Assembly (NCBI RefSeq): GCF_037126285.1
Contig: NZ_CP147012.1
Coordinates: 4,610,676 to 4,674,675 of the forward strand
DNA: 64,000 bases
From: Bernardetia sp. MNP-M8
GTDB taxonomy: Bacteria; Bacteroidota; Bacteroidia; Cytophagales; Bernardetiaceae
Reading direction: 5' to 3'
Notes under the pieces: generated by a model
Database searches by the model: none
The model's input: the letters and a program-made list of their open reading frames with translations, nothing else
What the model was told of the DNA's origin: nothing
Part shown: positions 8,694-16,759 of the stretch, piece after piece
Numbering within the stretch: position 1 is the stretch's first letter
Layout of the letters: each line of letters starts with the position of its first letter
Position numbers and translations under genes: made by a program

Positions 8694-8727
8694 AATCCTC
8701 GTTGACGGCAACGCCTCAACGACGGTT
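8694..8727. repeat. Solo REP unit after the LRR-Roc-COR-TIR gene
   Basis: One unit with the same stem as the RAYT-flanking REPs (CGTTGACGGCAACGCCTCAACG). It begins at the native stop codon of the broken gene, just outside the IS target duplication. REPs therefore border the broken gene on both sides. Confidence 0.8.
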
Positions 8728-8861
8728 AGAATTTAAACAAAAAAACTCCCAAAACTACAAAAGTAGTTCTAAGAGTAGAAAAATGAGGGTTAATGAATTG
8801 TAGTTAAATTTTTGGATTATAAATAATTTAAAAGAAGCTGTTTATAAATTCCGAGTTCATG

Positions 8862-9047
8862 TTATTTTTCATTTGCATTTTTTTGCATATAAATTTTATA
8901 TTCTTTTTCTGCTAACTCAATCATTGTATCAAATAAAATAGCTTTTTCATCTAAGGTAGATAATTTTTCTTTTAAAGTTGTGTTTTGTTCTCTAAGGTTA
9001 CGAATTTCTTGTTCTTGCTCTAGTAAGCGTTGTTCTGCCGTTTTCAT
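8862..9047 (-). pseudogene. IS3-family OrfA remnant (probable)
   Basis: 61 codons: a leucine-zipper-like N-terminus (AEQRLLEQEQEIRNLREQNTTLKEKL) and then ILFDTMIELAEKEYKI, which resembles the C-terminal end of IS3/IS150-group OrfA proteins (typically ALETLIDVAEENFKI...). The usual helix-turn-helix N-terminus and any OrfB are missing. Downstream, 8842-8868 carries a motif (GAACTCGGAATTTATAAACAG on the minus strand) shared with the MITE end at 9242-9270, consistent with an IS end. It could alternatively be a small coiled-coil protein. Confidence 0.45.
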
Positions 9048-9120
9048 GGAATGGTTTATTTTGTAATGAAAATTTTAACTTATTTGGAATAGATAATTTG
9101 AAAATTATTTTGTAATACCT

Positions 9121-9270
9121 AACTATTAACGTGAACTTGTAATTATATTTTAAATTATAATTATTTTTTTTGTCTCAGTATTTACTTGTCAGTCTAACTG
9201 AAAAGTTTATCTAATCTGTTAAGTAACTGTAAATACTGTTTTATAATTCCGAGTTCACGTTAATTAGTTT
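9121..9270. mobile_element. MITE-like element, about 150 bp, with long terminal inverted repeats
   Basis: Starts AACTATTAACGTGAACT and ends AGTTCACGTTAATTAGTTT, an inverted repeat of about 20 bp. A second inverted pair, CAGTATTTAC (9177-9186) and GTAAATACTG (about 9229-9238), lies inside. No coding capacity. A further copy of one end lies at 8842-8868 next to the IS3-like remnant. Confidence 0.65.
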
Positions 9271-9286
9271 AAATAAAAACTAAAGG

Positions 9287-11263
9287 TTATAGGTATTCAA
9301 CATCAGCAGCCGAATCATCTTCTTTTTTGGCTTCTTCTTTCGCTTTTTCAGCTTCATTGAAGTTTTCAATGAAATTAAGCAATTTCTCGCCTCCTGGAAT
9401 GCTACTTACCATTTCCAAAACATCACCATATTCATTATCTGATTTTATGGTCTTGACAACTTCTTTGAGCATCGGAACTGCCATTCCAACTCCCATAACT
9501 GTTCCCATAATGCTTTGCATTGGCGAAGAACCATTTCCTCCAAAACCTCCTACACCAGAGCCACTTGTAGTTCCATTTTGTCCTGTTCCCATTCCATTGA
9601 TATTCAAGAACTTGATGCTATCAATTTTCTCAGCAGGTGCCATAAGTTTCTCCATAATTGTAGGCAATAAAGGAATAAGTTCTTTGATTGCATCTGCAAG
9701 AATAAGATTTTTACCCACTTTATTTTGAGCCTCAATTTTGAGCATAAGTGCATGTGCTTCTGCTTCTCCAATTTGTTTGATGGTTTGCGATTGCAACTCA
9801 GCAGCTTTGCTTTCCAACTCAGCAGCCTCTAATTTTGCTTGTGCAACTGTTCTCAAACGATATGCCTCTGCATCTACATCTACATTGAAAGCAATCAATT
9901 CTTTCTTGGCTTCTTTGTCTGCTTCAATGACTTCAATTTGAGCTTGTTTATCAGCCGTTTTTAAGTCTAATTCAGCAGCTTCTTGCTTTGATTGTGCATT
10001 CTTAATCAAGTTATAGGCTTTAATATCAGCTTCTACACGTTGGTTTGTCAGCTGTGTTTCTGCTTCTCTTTTTGCCTTAATTACTTCGATTTCCTTATCA
10101 CGATTTGCTACCTCAACAGCTTGAACTGTACGTGCTTGCTCTTCTGCTCTGATTTTTTCAGCTTCTTGTTTTGCTGTTTCTTCTAGCATTTTGAGTTTTT
10201 CACGAAGCTGCTCAGCTACTTCACTTTCTCTACGAATACGAGCCAGTTCAATCTCTTTTTCTTTATTTTCATCAGCTACGCTAACAGCTTGTTCTCTTAG
10301 TTTTGTAGCTACAATAGATTGCTCTTCTTTTTTCTGACTTGCCAAACTAATTGCTAATTCTCTAGCAATAACAGCTTGTTGCTCAATAGACTCTTGTTCT
10401 TGCTTTGTTTTTTCAGCTAAAGCATTTTCTTTTGATACAGTTTCTGCAATTTCACGTTTTTGCTTTTCAGATTTAAACTCTAAATCTTGCGTAATCTCTA
10501 ACTGACGAGTTTGAGCAGCTTGATTTTGCTCTGCGATACGAACTTCTTTTTCACGTAAACGAAGGTTGGCTGCCTCTGCTTGTGATGCCGTTCTTTGTGC
10601 AATTTCCTTAATACCTTGTGAATCCAAAACATTTTGGTCATCGTGTTGAGAAAGAGGAAGCTGCTCCAAATACTGGATAGCTACATCGTCTAGCTTATAC
10701 CCATTCAAAATTACATCAGAATCTTCATCTTCTCCTAGAGCTTTCATGATTTCCTTTTTGAACTCTGTACGGTTTTGATACAACGAGTCAAAAGTCAGTT
10801 TCGAACCTGCCGTTTTCAAAGCATCTGAAAATTTCGCTTCAAAAAGTTCTCTAAGAATACTAATATCAGAAGCTCTCCCACACCCTACAGCACTTGCCAC
10901 ACGACGAATATCTTCGTCCATTGCATTGATTTTGATATAAAAATCAACTTCAACTTCTGCACGGATACCATCTTTACAAGAAAGACTTTCATGTTCACGT
11001 CTTCTTATTCTGACCGTTTTGACAGTCAAATCAATCGTTTCTATTTTGTGAAGAAGTGGAATAACAATTGCCGAACTGGTAGAAATAGATGCTTTTTGAA
11101 GTCCAAAACCTGTTTTTACAAGTGCAGTACCAGGGCTTGCTTTTTTCAAAAATGCTCTGAGTAAGGCTACTAGAAAAACTATAAATAGAATAACACCAGC
11201 AGCAACAAAGACAAAAGTAGGCATACCATTTATGCCATTTGATTGCAAAATAATTGCGTTCAT
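9287..11263 (-). CDS. yqiK: YqiK-like flotillin/SPFH membrane protein
   Basis: 658-residue band-7/flotillin family protein that scaffolds ordered membrane microdomains. One N-terminal membrane segment (about residues 15-38) is followed by an SPFH domain (about 45-200: KASPGTALVKTGFGLQKASIS, YFIKINA-type core DFYIKINAMDEDIRRVASAVG). A very long Glu/Ala/Gln-rich coiled coil covers about 230-510. The C-terminal flotillin region has a Gly/Ser-rich stretch (TGQNGTTSGSGVGGFGGNGS) and a charged tail. It lies downstream of the yqiJ-like gene (11529-12197) on the same strand, with the same order as yqiJ-yqiK in enterobacteria. The proposed role in envelope-stress or membrane organisation is from the family. 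Confidence 0.92.
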   Translation of the reverse strand: MNAIILQSNGINGMPTFVFVAAGVILFIVFLVALLRAFLKKASPGTALVKTGFGLQKASISTSSAIVIPLLHKIETIDLTVKTVRIRRREHESLSCKDGIRAEVEVDFYIKINAMDEDIRRVASAVGCGRASDISILRELFEAKFSDALKTAGSKLTFDSLYQNRTEFKKEIMKALGEDEDSDVILNGYKLDDVAIQYLEQLPLSQHDDQNVLDSQGIKEIAQRTASQAEAANLRLREKEVRIAEQNQAAQTRQLEITQDLEFKSEKQKREIAETVSKENALAEKTKQEQESIEQQAVIARELAISLASQKKEEQSIVATKLREQAVSVADENKEKEIELARIRRESEVAEQLREKLKMLEETAKQEAEKIRAEEQARTVQAVEVANRDKEIEVIKAKREAETQLTNQRVEADIKAYNLIKNAQSKQEAAELDLKTADKQAQIEVIEADKEAKKELIAFNVDVDAEAYRLRTVAQAKLEAAELESKAAELQSQTIKQIGEAEAHALMLKIEAQNKVGKNLILADAIKELIPLLPTIMEKLMAPAEKIDSIKFLNINGMGTGQNGTTSGSGVGGFGGNGSSPMQSIMGTVMGVGMAVPMLKEVVKTIKSDNEYGDVLEMVSSIPGGEKLLNFIENFNEAEKAKEEAKKEDDSAADVEYL

Positions 11264-11501
11264 ATTTTTTAAAATTAAAAGTAGATAAATAAGTTTGATT
11301 GCTTTTCATTGAATAGATTCCTTTACAAGAAAAGAATTTTTATTAATTTTTGCTAAATTTCATGTAGTATTGGCAAAAGAAAAGCAGTACGAAAACAAGT
11401 TTCGCAAAAACGAAGGCATATAAAGTTCACATGGGAGTAAAATGTATAACAGACATCCTTGTCCGTTGAAGGTTTGAAATAACAACTGAAATATTATCAT
11501 T

Positions 11502-11522
11502 TACACAGACTAGAAGTCTGTG
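11502..11522. repeat. Short palindrome between yqiJ and yqiK
   Basis: CACAGACTagaAGTCTGTG, a 9-bp perfect stem with a 3-base loop, directly after the yqiJ stop. It may end or attenuate transcription between the two genes, or be a dispersed palindrome; it lacks a clear T-run. Confidence 0.5.
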
Positions 11523-11528
11523 ATACAT

Positions 11529-12197
11529 TTAGTTTAGCATCACGAAGTATAAATTTTTTTCTTGATCAAAATCTACAATGACTACTTCTTGCTTCTTTAC
11601 GAATACAGAGCCTTTTTCAGCTACACGGATAGAAATATCGACAATATCTCCTCCATCTAATTTAAAGATAGCAGTTCCAAACTTGTCTGTAACTTCTGAA
11701 GAAGAAACAATGGCTACTTTTCCTACTAAGCTATTTGCAGTTCTGACAATTCCGTAATCTCTAAAGAAAGGTTTTATGGGTTTTAATAAAAAACCTGCAA
11801 TAAAAACAGCTACAAAAAAAGAGATTCCAAAATTGACAAAAAACATTGTCCAAAGCTGCCAAGATATAGATAATTCTAACTGATTGATAGCAAACTGATT
11901 GAGCCAAACTCCAATAATTGCTTGTATAAAAAACAAGATGGTAAGTATTATTGAAATGGGAACTTGTCCGACGCTCAAAAAAGTAAGGAATCCATCACCT
12001 AAAGAAAATCCGTCTGCATCTACATCCATGTCTATATCTACATCAATATCAACATGAGGATGAGGAAAAAATCCTTCTATTGCACTATGACTAAACAATC
12101 CAATTGCTGACATAAGCCAAATTCCGATAGAAATTGCACCCAATACTCCATAAACTAAATTATAGGGAGCTTCTAAAAGTGTGATTAATTCGTTCAT
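11529..12197 (-). CDS. yqiJ: YqiJ-like NfeD/OB-fold membrane protein
   Basis: 222 residues. Membrane helices at about 14-36, 76-98 and 110-135, an Asp-rich alternating stretch between the first two (HPHVDIDVDIDMDVDADG), and a C-terminal OB-fold domain (about 155-220: SLVGKVAIVSSSEVTDKFGTAIFKLDG...SVFVKKQEVVIVDFD). This is the NfeD-type partner that accompanies flotillins. It lies upstream of the yqiK-like gene, 265 bp apart. NfeD partners are thought to stabilise or localise the flotillin. Alternating Asp repeats are common in this subfamily. Confidence 0.85.
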   Translation of the reverse strand: MNELITLLEAPYNLVYGVLGAISIGIWLMSAIGLFSHSAIEGFFPHPHVDIDVDIDMDVDADGFSLGDGFLTFLSVGQVPISIILTILFFIQAIIGVWLNQFAINQLELSISWQLWTMFFVNFGISFFVAVFIAGFLLKPIKPFFRDYGIVRTANSLVGKVAIVSSSEVTDKFGTAIFKLDGGDIVDISIRVAEKGSVFVKKQEVVIVDFDQEKNLYFVMLN

Positions 12198-12490
12198 GGC
12201 TTTGTTATTTTATTATTGTAGTAAGTCGTAAATAGATGCAAATAAGCAAAACTTATTTTAAAGTAGGTTTAATCTTTAAGTAAAGTAGTTTTAGTTTTTA
12301 AAATTTATGACTTAAAGTGTTTGTGGTTATATTTACGTAAAGTATCAAAAGAAGGTTTTGTTTTGCAATAACTATTCCAATTATAATTTTGCTAATACGC
12401 TCATTTAGAGCAGATTATTTTGTTAAAATATTTTTAACAATTTGATTTAATATTGATTTTTGATGATGCTTTTTATGCAAAAAACTAAAT

Positions 12491-12527
12491 TTGACTTGCC
12501 AATTGTATTAAGAAACTCTTAGCTTTG
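12491..12527 (+). promoter_or_regulatory. Candidate Bacteroidota promoter for the 12558 gene
   Basis: TTG at 12496-12498, 21 bases, then TAGCTTTG at 12520-12527, matching the TTTG/TAnnTTTG consensus. It lies 30 bases before the start codon. Confidence 0.55.
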
Positions 12528-12557
12528 TAGAGCAAAATATTTAATATAACAATAATC

Positions 12558-13178
12558 ATGTTACAAATCGCAGACTTTGTTTTTGAAAATATTCTTTATT
12601 TTTTTATACCATCTACTTTATTAGGAATAGTTGGGTTTTTATTACTATCCTTTTCTAGTGGTGCAGGGTTTTCACTCAAAATGACCATTCACCATTTAAG
12701 TCAATTAGATTTAAAAAATGAACTTACCATAATAGGAATTATTCTTTCTGTACTATGTTTTTTAATGGGAGGTAGTTTAGCTTCACTACATTTTTATTCT
12801 TATCAGAAAGCAGGAACAGAAGTAAAATCATTTATAGAAAATAATGAAATACTTTTACAAGTAGAAAATACTGAACTAGCATTAGATTTGGTAGATACAC
12901 TCTCTTTGTATTTGCAAAAATTAAAACTAGATGATGGACGTAAGTACCTTTCTAGAGAAGAAATCCATCTTACAGTTTTCTCAAAGGATAAACAAAATAG
13001 TATTTATTTGATACTACAACAAGATAGGAAGAAAGACAATCAATTATGGGTTTCTTACAAATTATCTGAAAATAGCTTTCAAGAATGGGAAATAGGAAAA
13101 ATACCTATTTATAATCCACTATTACTAAATATATTTGATGAGAAAACAATAAGAATCGCTAATCGCCACAAAGAATGA
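12558..13178 (+). CDS. Hypothetical membrane protein with cytosolic C-terminal domain
   Basis: 206 residues, no family recognised. Two membrane segments (about 12-32 and 52-76) frame a short loop (SSGAGFSLKMTIHHLSQLDLKNE). A soluble C-terminal domain of about 120 residues, rich in Lys and Leu, follows (LALDLVDTLSLYLQKLKLDDGRKYLSREEIHL). It has its own candidate promoter upstream and stands alone between the divergent yqiJ operon and the DUF4385 gene. Confidence 0.7.
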   Translation: MLQIADFVFENILYFFIPSTLLGIVGFLLLSFSSGAGFSLKMTIHHLSQLDLKNELTIIGIILSVLCFLMGGSLASLHFYSYQKAGTEVKSFIENNEILLQVENTELALDLVDTLSLYLQKLKLDDGRKYLSREEIHLTVFSKDKQNSIYLILQQDRKKDNQLWVSYKLSENSFQEWEIGKIPIYNPLLLNIFDEKTIRIANRHKE

Positions 13179-13273
13179 TAAATTAGCTTAAAGAATATGT
13201 AACCTATTAAAAAAGGAGAATCTTAACAATTTAACTTTATCAGTAGTTTAACTATCTAAAAAAGCAATCTATT

Positions 13274-13768
13274 ATGAAGAAATTTGATTATTCACGCAAT
13301 TATAAAGAGCTTGATTTACGTAAAAATCCAGAGTTATATGCTGTTGGAAAAGGAGAGCAAGGTGTTTTGTTGGTAGAGCCTTATAAATCTGAAATATTAC
13401 CTTATTGGAGATTCAAGACTCCCGAAATAGCAAAAGAATCTTCTGAAAAGATTTATCAATTATTTCTATCATATTTGAATGAAGAAGATTTTGTAGGCGC
13501 AGATATGGCTCGTAAATTTTTACAGATGGGCTATACTCGTTCACGAAGATATGCCAATTATAAAGGAGGAAGAAAATACAAAGGAGAAGTTCCTAAAGAT
13601 AAAAAAGGACAAAGTGGTTCGCATGGAAGACCTCAATTAGAACGTCAAGAAGAAGACCCTGTAAAAGCCGAATCTGCTAGAATTTTTAAAGAAAAATGGT
13701 TTTTAGCAAAAGACAATGAAGAGTATTTAAAACAAAAGAAAATATTTCAAGAAAATTATTCAATGTAA
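13274..13768 (+). CDS. DUF4385 family protein
   Basis: 164-residue cytosolic protein. The strongly conserved block GKGEQGVLLVEPYKSEILPY followed by WRFKTPEIA and ADMARKFLQMGYTRSRRYANYKGG identifies DUF4385, which has no assigned function. The central part is basic (RRYANYKGGRKYKGEVPKDKKG), which would suit nucleic-acid contact, but this is only a guess. The 3' end overlaps the convergent membrane-protein gene at 13756 by 13 bases. Confidence 0.88.
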   Translation: MKKFDYSRNYKELDLRKNPELYAVGKGEQGVLLVEPYKSEILPYWRFKTPEIAKESSEKIYQLFLSYLNEEDFVGADMARKFLQMGYTRSRRYANYKGGRKYKGEVPKDKKGQSGSHGRPQLERQEEDPVKAESARIFKEKWFLAKDNEEYLKQKKIFQENYSM

Positions 13769-14262
13769 TTCAAGTTGTTGGTAGCTTCTAAGGTCAGGTA
13801 TATCAATAAAATAAGTCGCAGAGACCAAAAAAAAGTACGAAACCAGTTTCTAAAAACAAGTTTTTCGATAGTTTTTATATCGTAGCCTTTGCTTAGTTTT
13901 CCATGTAGAGGAACAAAAATCCAAGCTGTCAGAATCCAAAGTAGAAGAGTAAAGACTAAAGCAATACTAGAAAAAGAATAAAAATTACTCATTCTGTTTC
14001 TTATACTTTCGCCTACATAATTGTTTTGAAGAGTATAATCTACTTCATATCCTTCCCAAACGAGCCAAAAGGATAATCCAAGTTCTATGAGCATAGGTAA
14101 AATTACTATTTTTCCTGTCAGTGTAGTATGTGCAGAATGGAAGTTATGAAAATTTTGTTTGCCTACTTCTTTAAAAATAGGATAATGAACTATCTGCACA
14201 AACCAAATAAGTCCAACTAAAAAGCTGGTAATCAGTAGGTTTGAAAGTAAAATAGGAGACAT
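13756..14262 (-). CDS. Conserved four-helix membrane protein
   Basis: 168 residues with membrane segments at about 8-28, 55-73, 98-118 and 140-158. The motif WFVQIVHYPIF near residue 20 and FHSAHTTLTGKIVILPMLIEL near 45 are typical of a widespread uncharacterised bacterial membrane family. The conserved His residues might bind a metal or haem; not shown. It ends convergently with the DUF4385 gene, overlapping it by 13 bases. Confidence 0.72.
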   Translation of the reverse strand: MSPILLSNLLITSFLVGLIWFVQIVHYPIFKEVGKQNFHNFHSAHTTLTGKIVILPMLIELGLSFWLVWEGYEVDYTLQNNYVGESIRNRMSNFYSFSSIALVFTLLLWILTAWIFVPLHGKLSKGYDIKTIEKLVFRNWFRTFFWSLRLILLIYLTLEATNNLNYIE

Positions 14263-14388
14263 AATTGAGGATTGAAAATTAAGTAATTTTTTTAAACTAG
14301 GATTAATTTATGATTTTGTGCAACCAAATTTAGGAATTAGCATCTCAAATATAAATTTATCTCAAATTAATTACTAAATCTATCGTTT

Positions 14389-14766
14389 ATGAACTTTGTT
14401 AAAGTATCTGCTTCTTTTTTTATTTTTATTTCCATTTATTTTTTTTCTTCCATTTCTACATTTGCTCAATTAGATAAAAATTCGTGTCAAGAAATTTTAG
14501 GTGGTTTAAAAACAAAAGACTTTGAGGGATTATCGCTCATTACACACATACTAACAACAGATTCTCTTGTACAAAAGCCTTCTATTTATGTTTCTGCTCC
14601 TTTATTACTTGTTTTTAAGGAAAACTATCTCATAATAGAAGGTAATAGTGAAAAAAATCAAAGAAGTGTATATTTGCCTTACAACAGAATTAAATTTATT
14701 ACAACTTACAACTGGAAACGTATCTTTTCTAGTGGCAAAACAATAGAGATTCATTTAATGGATTGA
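14389..14766 (+). CDS. Hypothetical exported protein
   Basis: 125 residues with a signal peptide (about 1-26, cleavage after STFAQ). The mature part holds one Cys (NSCQEIL) and a beta-rich C-terminal half (SIYVSAPLLLVFKENYLIIEG...NRIKFITTYNWKRIF). No family recognised. It lies alone upstream of the pyrC-like gene, separated by 112 bp that contains a promoter candidate. Confidence 0.65.
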   Translation: MNFVKVSASFFIFISIYFFSSISTFAQLDKNSCQEILGGLKTKDFEGLSLITHILTTDSLVQKPSIYVSAPLLLVFKENYLIIEGNSEKNQRSVYLPYNRIKFITTYNWKRIFSSGKTIEIHLMD

Positions 14767-14832
14767 TGAGAAACAAATAAATATTTGCTTTTATCTTAGC
14801 CAATTTGTGACAAAACTTTCAAACAAAGTTTT

Positions 14833-14840
14833 TACCTTTG
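14833..14840 (+). promoter_or_regulatory. -7 element upstream of the dihydroorotase-like gene
   Basis: TACCTTTG, a perfect TAnnTTTG. A TTTG lies at 14804-14807 but the spacing of 25 is longer than usual. It lies 39 bases before the start codon at 14879. Confidence 0.45.
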
Positions 14841-14878
14841 CATCAAATACCAAAAATCACAGTTATTAATTTATAAAA

Positions 14879-16168
14879 ATGCAATCGGAACAAACAACTG
14901 CACATTGGCTTCCAAAAGTAAGAATCATTAACTCAGAATATGATTCGAAAAAAGAATTTTGTATTGGAATAGCAGATGGAAAAATTACCCATCTAGTAGA
15001 ATACAATCCCTCTATAACAATTCCTATAAATTATAAAAAAATAGATTGTGAAGGTGCTTTTGTTTCAGTGGGTTGGTGCGATATGCGTGCTTTAGTAACT
15101 GAACCAGGAATGGAGCATAGAGAAACGCTAAATACAGCAAGTAAAGCTGCAAGTTTGGGAGGTTTTACACAAGTTGCCATTTTACCAAATACGAAACCAA
15201 CTTTAGAAAATAAAGAAAATGTTTATTTTTTAGAACAAGAAAATAAAAAATCTAATTCAAGAGTAGAATTTTTAGCAATTGCAGCCCTTACACACAAAGC
15301 AGAGGGACAAGAAATGACGCAAATGTATGACCTTCATAAAGCTGGTGCAGTTGCTTTTTCCGATGGCTTGAAAAATGTGTCTCATACAGGCGTTTTGATG
15401 CGAGCTTTACAGTATGCACAGGCTTTTGATGGACTTGTTATGCAACTTCCTTCTGATAAAAATCTTGCTAATGGACACATGCATGAAGGAATTACATCGA
15501 CAAAATTAGGTTTGAAAGGTTTGCCATCTATTGCTGAGGAAATGATGATTCAAAGAGATTTGGAAATTTTGCGTTATACAGGTGGAAAAATTCATTTTTC
15601 TACTATTTCGACGGCTCGTAGTGTAGAACTTATCCGAAAAGCAAAACAAGAAGGATTAAACGTAACATGTGATATAGCAGCCTATCAACTCTCTTTTTTA
15701 GATGAAGATTTGGCTAAAAATTCATTTATTTTTGATACATTTTTGAAAACTTTTCCCCCTTTCCGTACTCAAAATGATGCGACGGCAATTTTGGAAGGCT
15801 TGAAAGATAATACAATTGATGTTATTGTTTCGAATCATAATCCACACGATGAAGAAACTAAAAAACTAGAATTTGATTTGGCAGAATTTGGAATAATTAG
15901 TTTTCAAACAGCTTTTGCAGCTATCAGAAAGCAAACTGAACATATTTTGAGTATAGAAGAATTAATAGAAAAATTTACTACCAATCCAAGAAAATTACTA
16001 AAACTAGAGCAACCTCAAATCAAAGAAGGACAAAAGGCTAATTTGACAGTCTTTTATCCTGACCAAGAATGGGAATTTAGAAAAGAAACAAATGTATCAA
16101 AGTCTAAAAATTCTCCGTTTTTTGAATTAAAAAATAATTTGAAAGGCAAAGTTATAATAACATTTTGA
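14879..16168 (+). CDS. Dihydroorotase-like amidohydrolase lacking metal ligands (pseudo-DHOase)
   Basis: 429 residues of the type-I dihydroorotase fold, the ring-closing step of pyrimidine synthesis. The metal-binding HxH motif (normally DxHxHxREPG) reads CDMRALVTEPG near residue 67, so both His are gone. The catalytic Asp of the TDHAPH motif is Asn in VSNHNPHDEE (about residue 320). The substrate-side EPG and the HFSTISTARS segment are kept. This matches the non-catalytic DHOase-like proteins (PyrC'/PyrX type) that in other bacteria help assemble aspartate transcarbamoylase. A stand-alone role cannot be excluded. No pyrB is adjacent in the window. Confidence 0.85.
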   Translation: MQSEQTTAHWLPKVRIINSEYDSKKEFCIGIADGKITHLVEYNPSITIPINYKKIDCEGAFVSVGWCDMRALVTEPGMEHRETLNTASKAASLGGFTQVAILPNTKPTLENKENVYFLEQENKKSNSRVEFLAIAALTHKAEGQEMTQMYDLHKAGAVAFSDGLKNVSHTGVLMRALQYAQAFDGLVMQLPSDKNLANGHMHEGITSTKLGLKGLPSIAEEMMIQRDLEILRYTGGKIHFSTISTARSVELIRKAKQEGLNVTCDIAAYQLSFLDEDLAKNSFIFDTFLKTFPPFRTQNDATAILEGLKDNTIDVIVSNHNPHDEETKKLEFDLAEFGIISFQTAFAAIRKQTEHILSIEELIEKFTTNPRKLLKLEQPQIKEGQKANLTVFYPDQEWEFRKETNVSKSKNSPFFELKNNLKGKVIITF

Positions 16169-16175
16169 AAATTAA

Positions 16176-16212
16176 ACTTATCAGTACATCTCAAAGATGT
16201 CTGACAGTTAAA
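16176..16212. repeat. Hairpin of the GACACC/GGTGTC repeat group
   Basis: TATCAGTACATCTCAAAGATGTCTGACAGTT, a variant of the palindrome at 17858-17926, with the stem changed from ACACCT/AGGTGT to ACATCT/AGATGT (both sides changed). It lies between the pyrC-like gene and the next gene. Confidence 0.6.
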
Positions 16213-16231
16213 ACACAAACTTCTAAATTAC

Positions 16232-16669
16232 ATGAAAAACATTCTTATTTTATTTTTGCTTTTTTCTCTTTGTCTAACCTCTTTTGCTCAAACTGTGAAA
16301 TCAAAAGATGTAGCTCAGATTATGCAAACTTTTCAGAATCAACAAAAGGCGTGGAATAATGGCGACTTAGAAGGATTTATGAATGGATATTGGCAATCTG
16401 ACTCTTTAAAATTTATTGGAAAGAATGGAATTACATATGGATATGAAGCTACTCTGAACCGTTATAAAAAATCATATCCTGATACAGCAACAATGGGCAA
16501 ACTTCAATTTGATATTTTATCCTTTAAAAAATTAGATAAAAAACATGTTTTTGTAATTGGAAAATGGCATCTTAAAAGAGATGAGAAAGAAGATTTAGAA
16601 GGTCATTTTACGTTGATTTGGGAGAAAATCAATAAAAAATGGGTGATTATTGCAGATCATTCTAGCTAG
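16232..16669 (+). CDS. Secreted SnoaL-like/DUF4440 (NTF2-fold) protein
   Basis: 145 residues with a signal peptide (about 1-19, LCLTSFAQ). The mature domain has the NTF2-like pattern: VAQIMQTFQNQQKAWNNGDLEGFMNGYWQSDSLKFIGKNG, then LDKKHVFVIGKWHLKR and GHFTLIWEKINKKWVIIADHSS. Such domains act as small-molecule binding pockets or enzymes, so the exact job is unknown. The signal peptide indicates periplasmic location. A terminator follows at 16717-16754. Confidence 0.82.
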   Translation: MKNILILFLLFSLCLTSFAQTVKSKDVAQIMQTFQNQQKAWNNGDLEGFMNGYWQSDSLKFIGKNGITYGYEATLNRYKKSYPDTATMGKLQFDILSFKKLDKKHVFVIGKWHLKRDEKEDLEGHFTLIWEKINKKWVIIADHSS

Positions 16670-16716
16670 AAATAAATTAAAAATTTAGATTTTAGAAGTA
16701 AGAAGTAAAAGCCAAT

Positions 16717-16754
16717 AAAAAAGAGTTCAAAAATTAATATTTGAACTCTTTTTT
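16717..16754. terminator. Bidirectional terminator between the DUF4440 gene and asd
   Basis: AAAAAAGAGTTCAAA pairs with TTTGAACTCTTTTTT around a short AT-rich loop; it serves the two convergent genes. Confidence 0.85.
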
Positions 16755-16759
16755 GATTT

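Noticed and set aside
9327-10186. Plus-strand frames opposite the yqiK-like gene
   Set aside because: Shadows of the coiled-coil region; the Glu/Ala codon repeats create open antisense frames.
16165-16359. Small frame starting just after the dihydroorotase-like gene
   Set aside because: It overlaps the signal peptide region of the DUF4440 gene in another frame and runs across a repeat hairpin.
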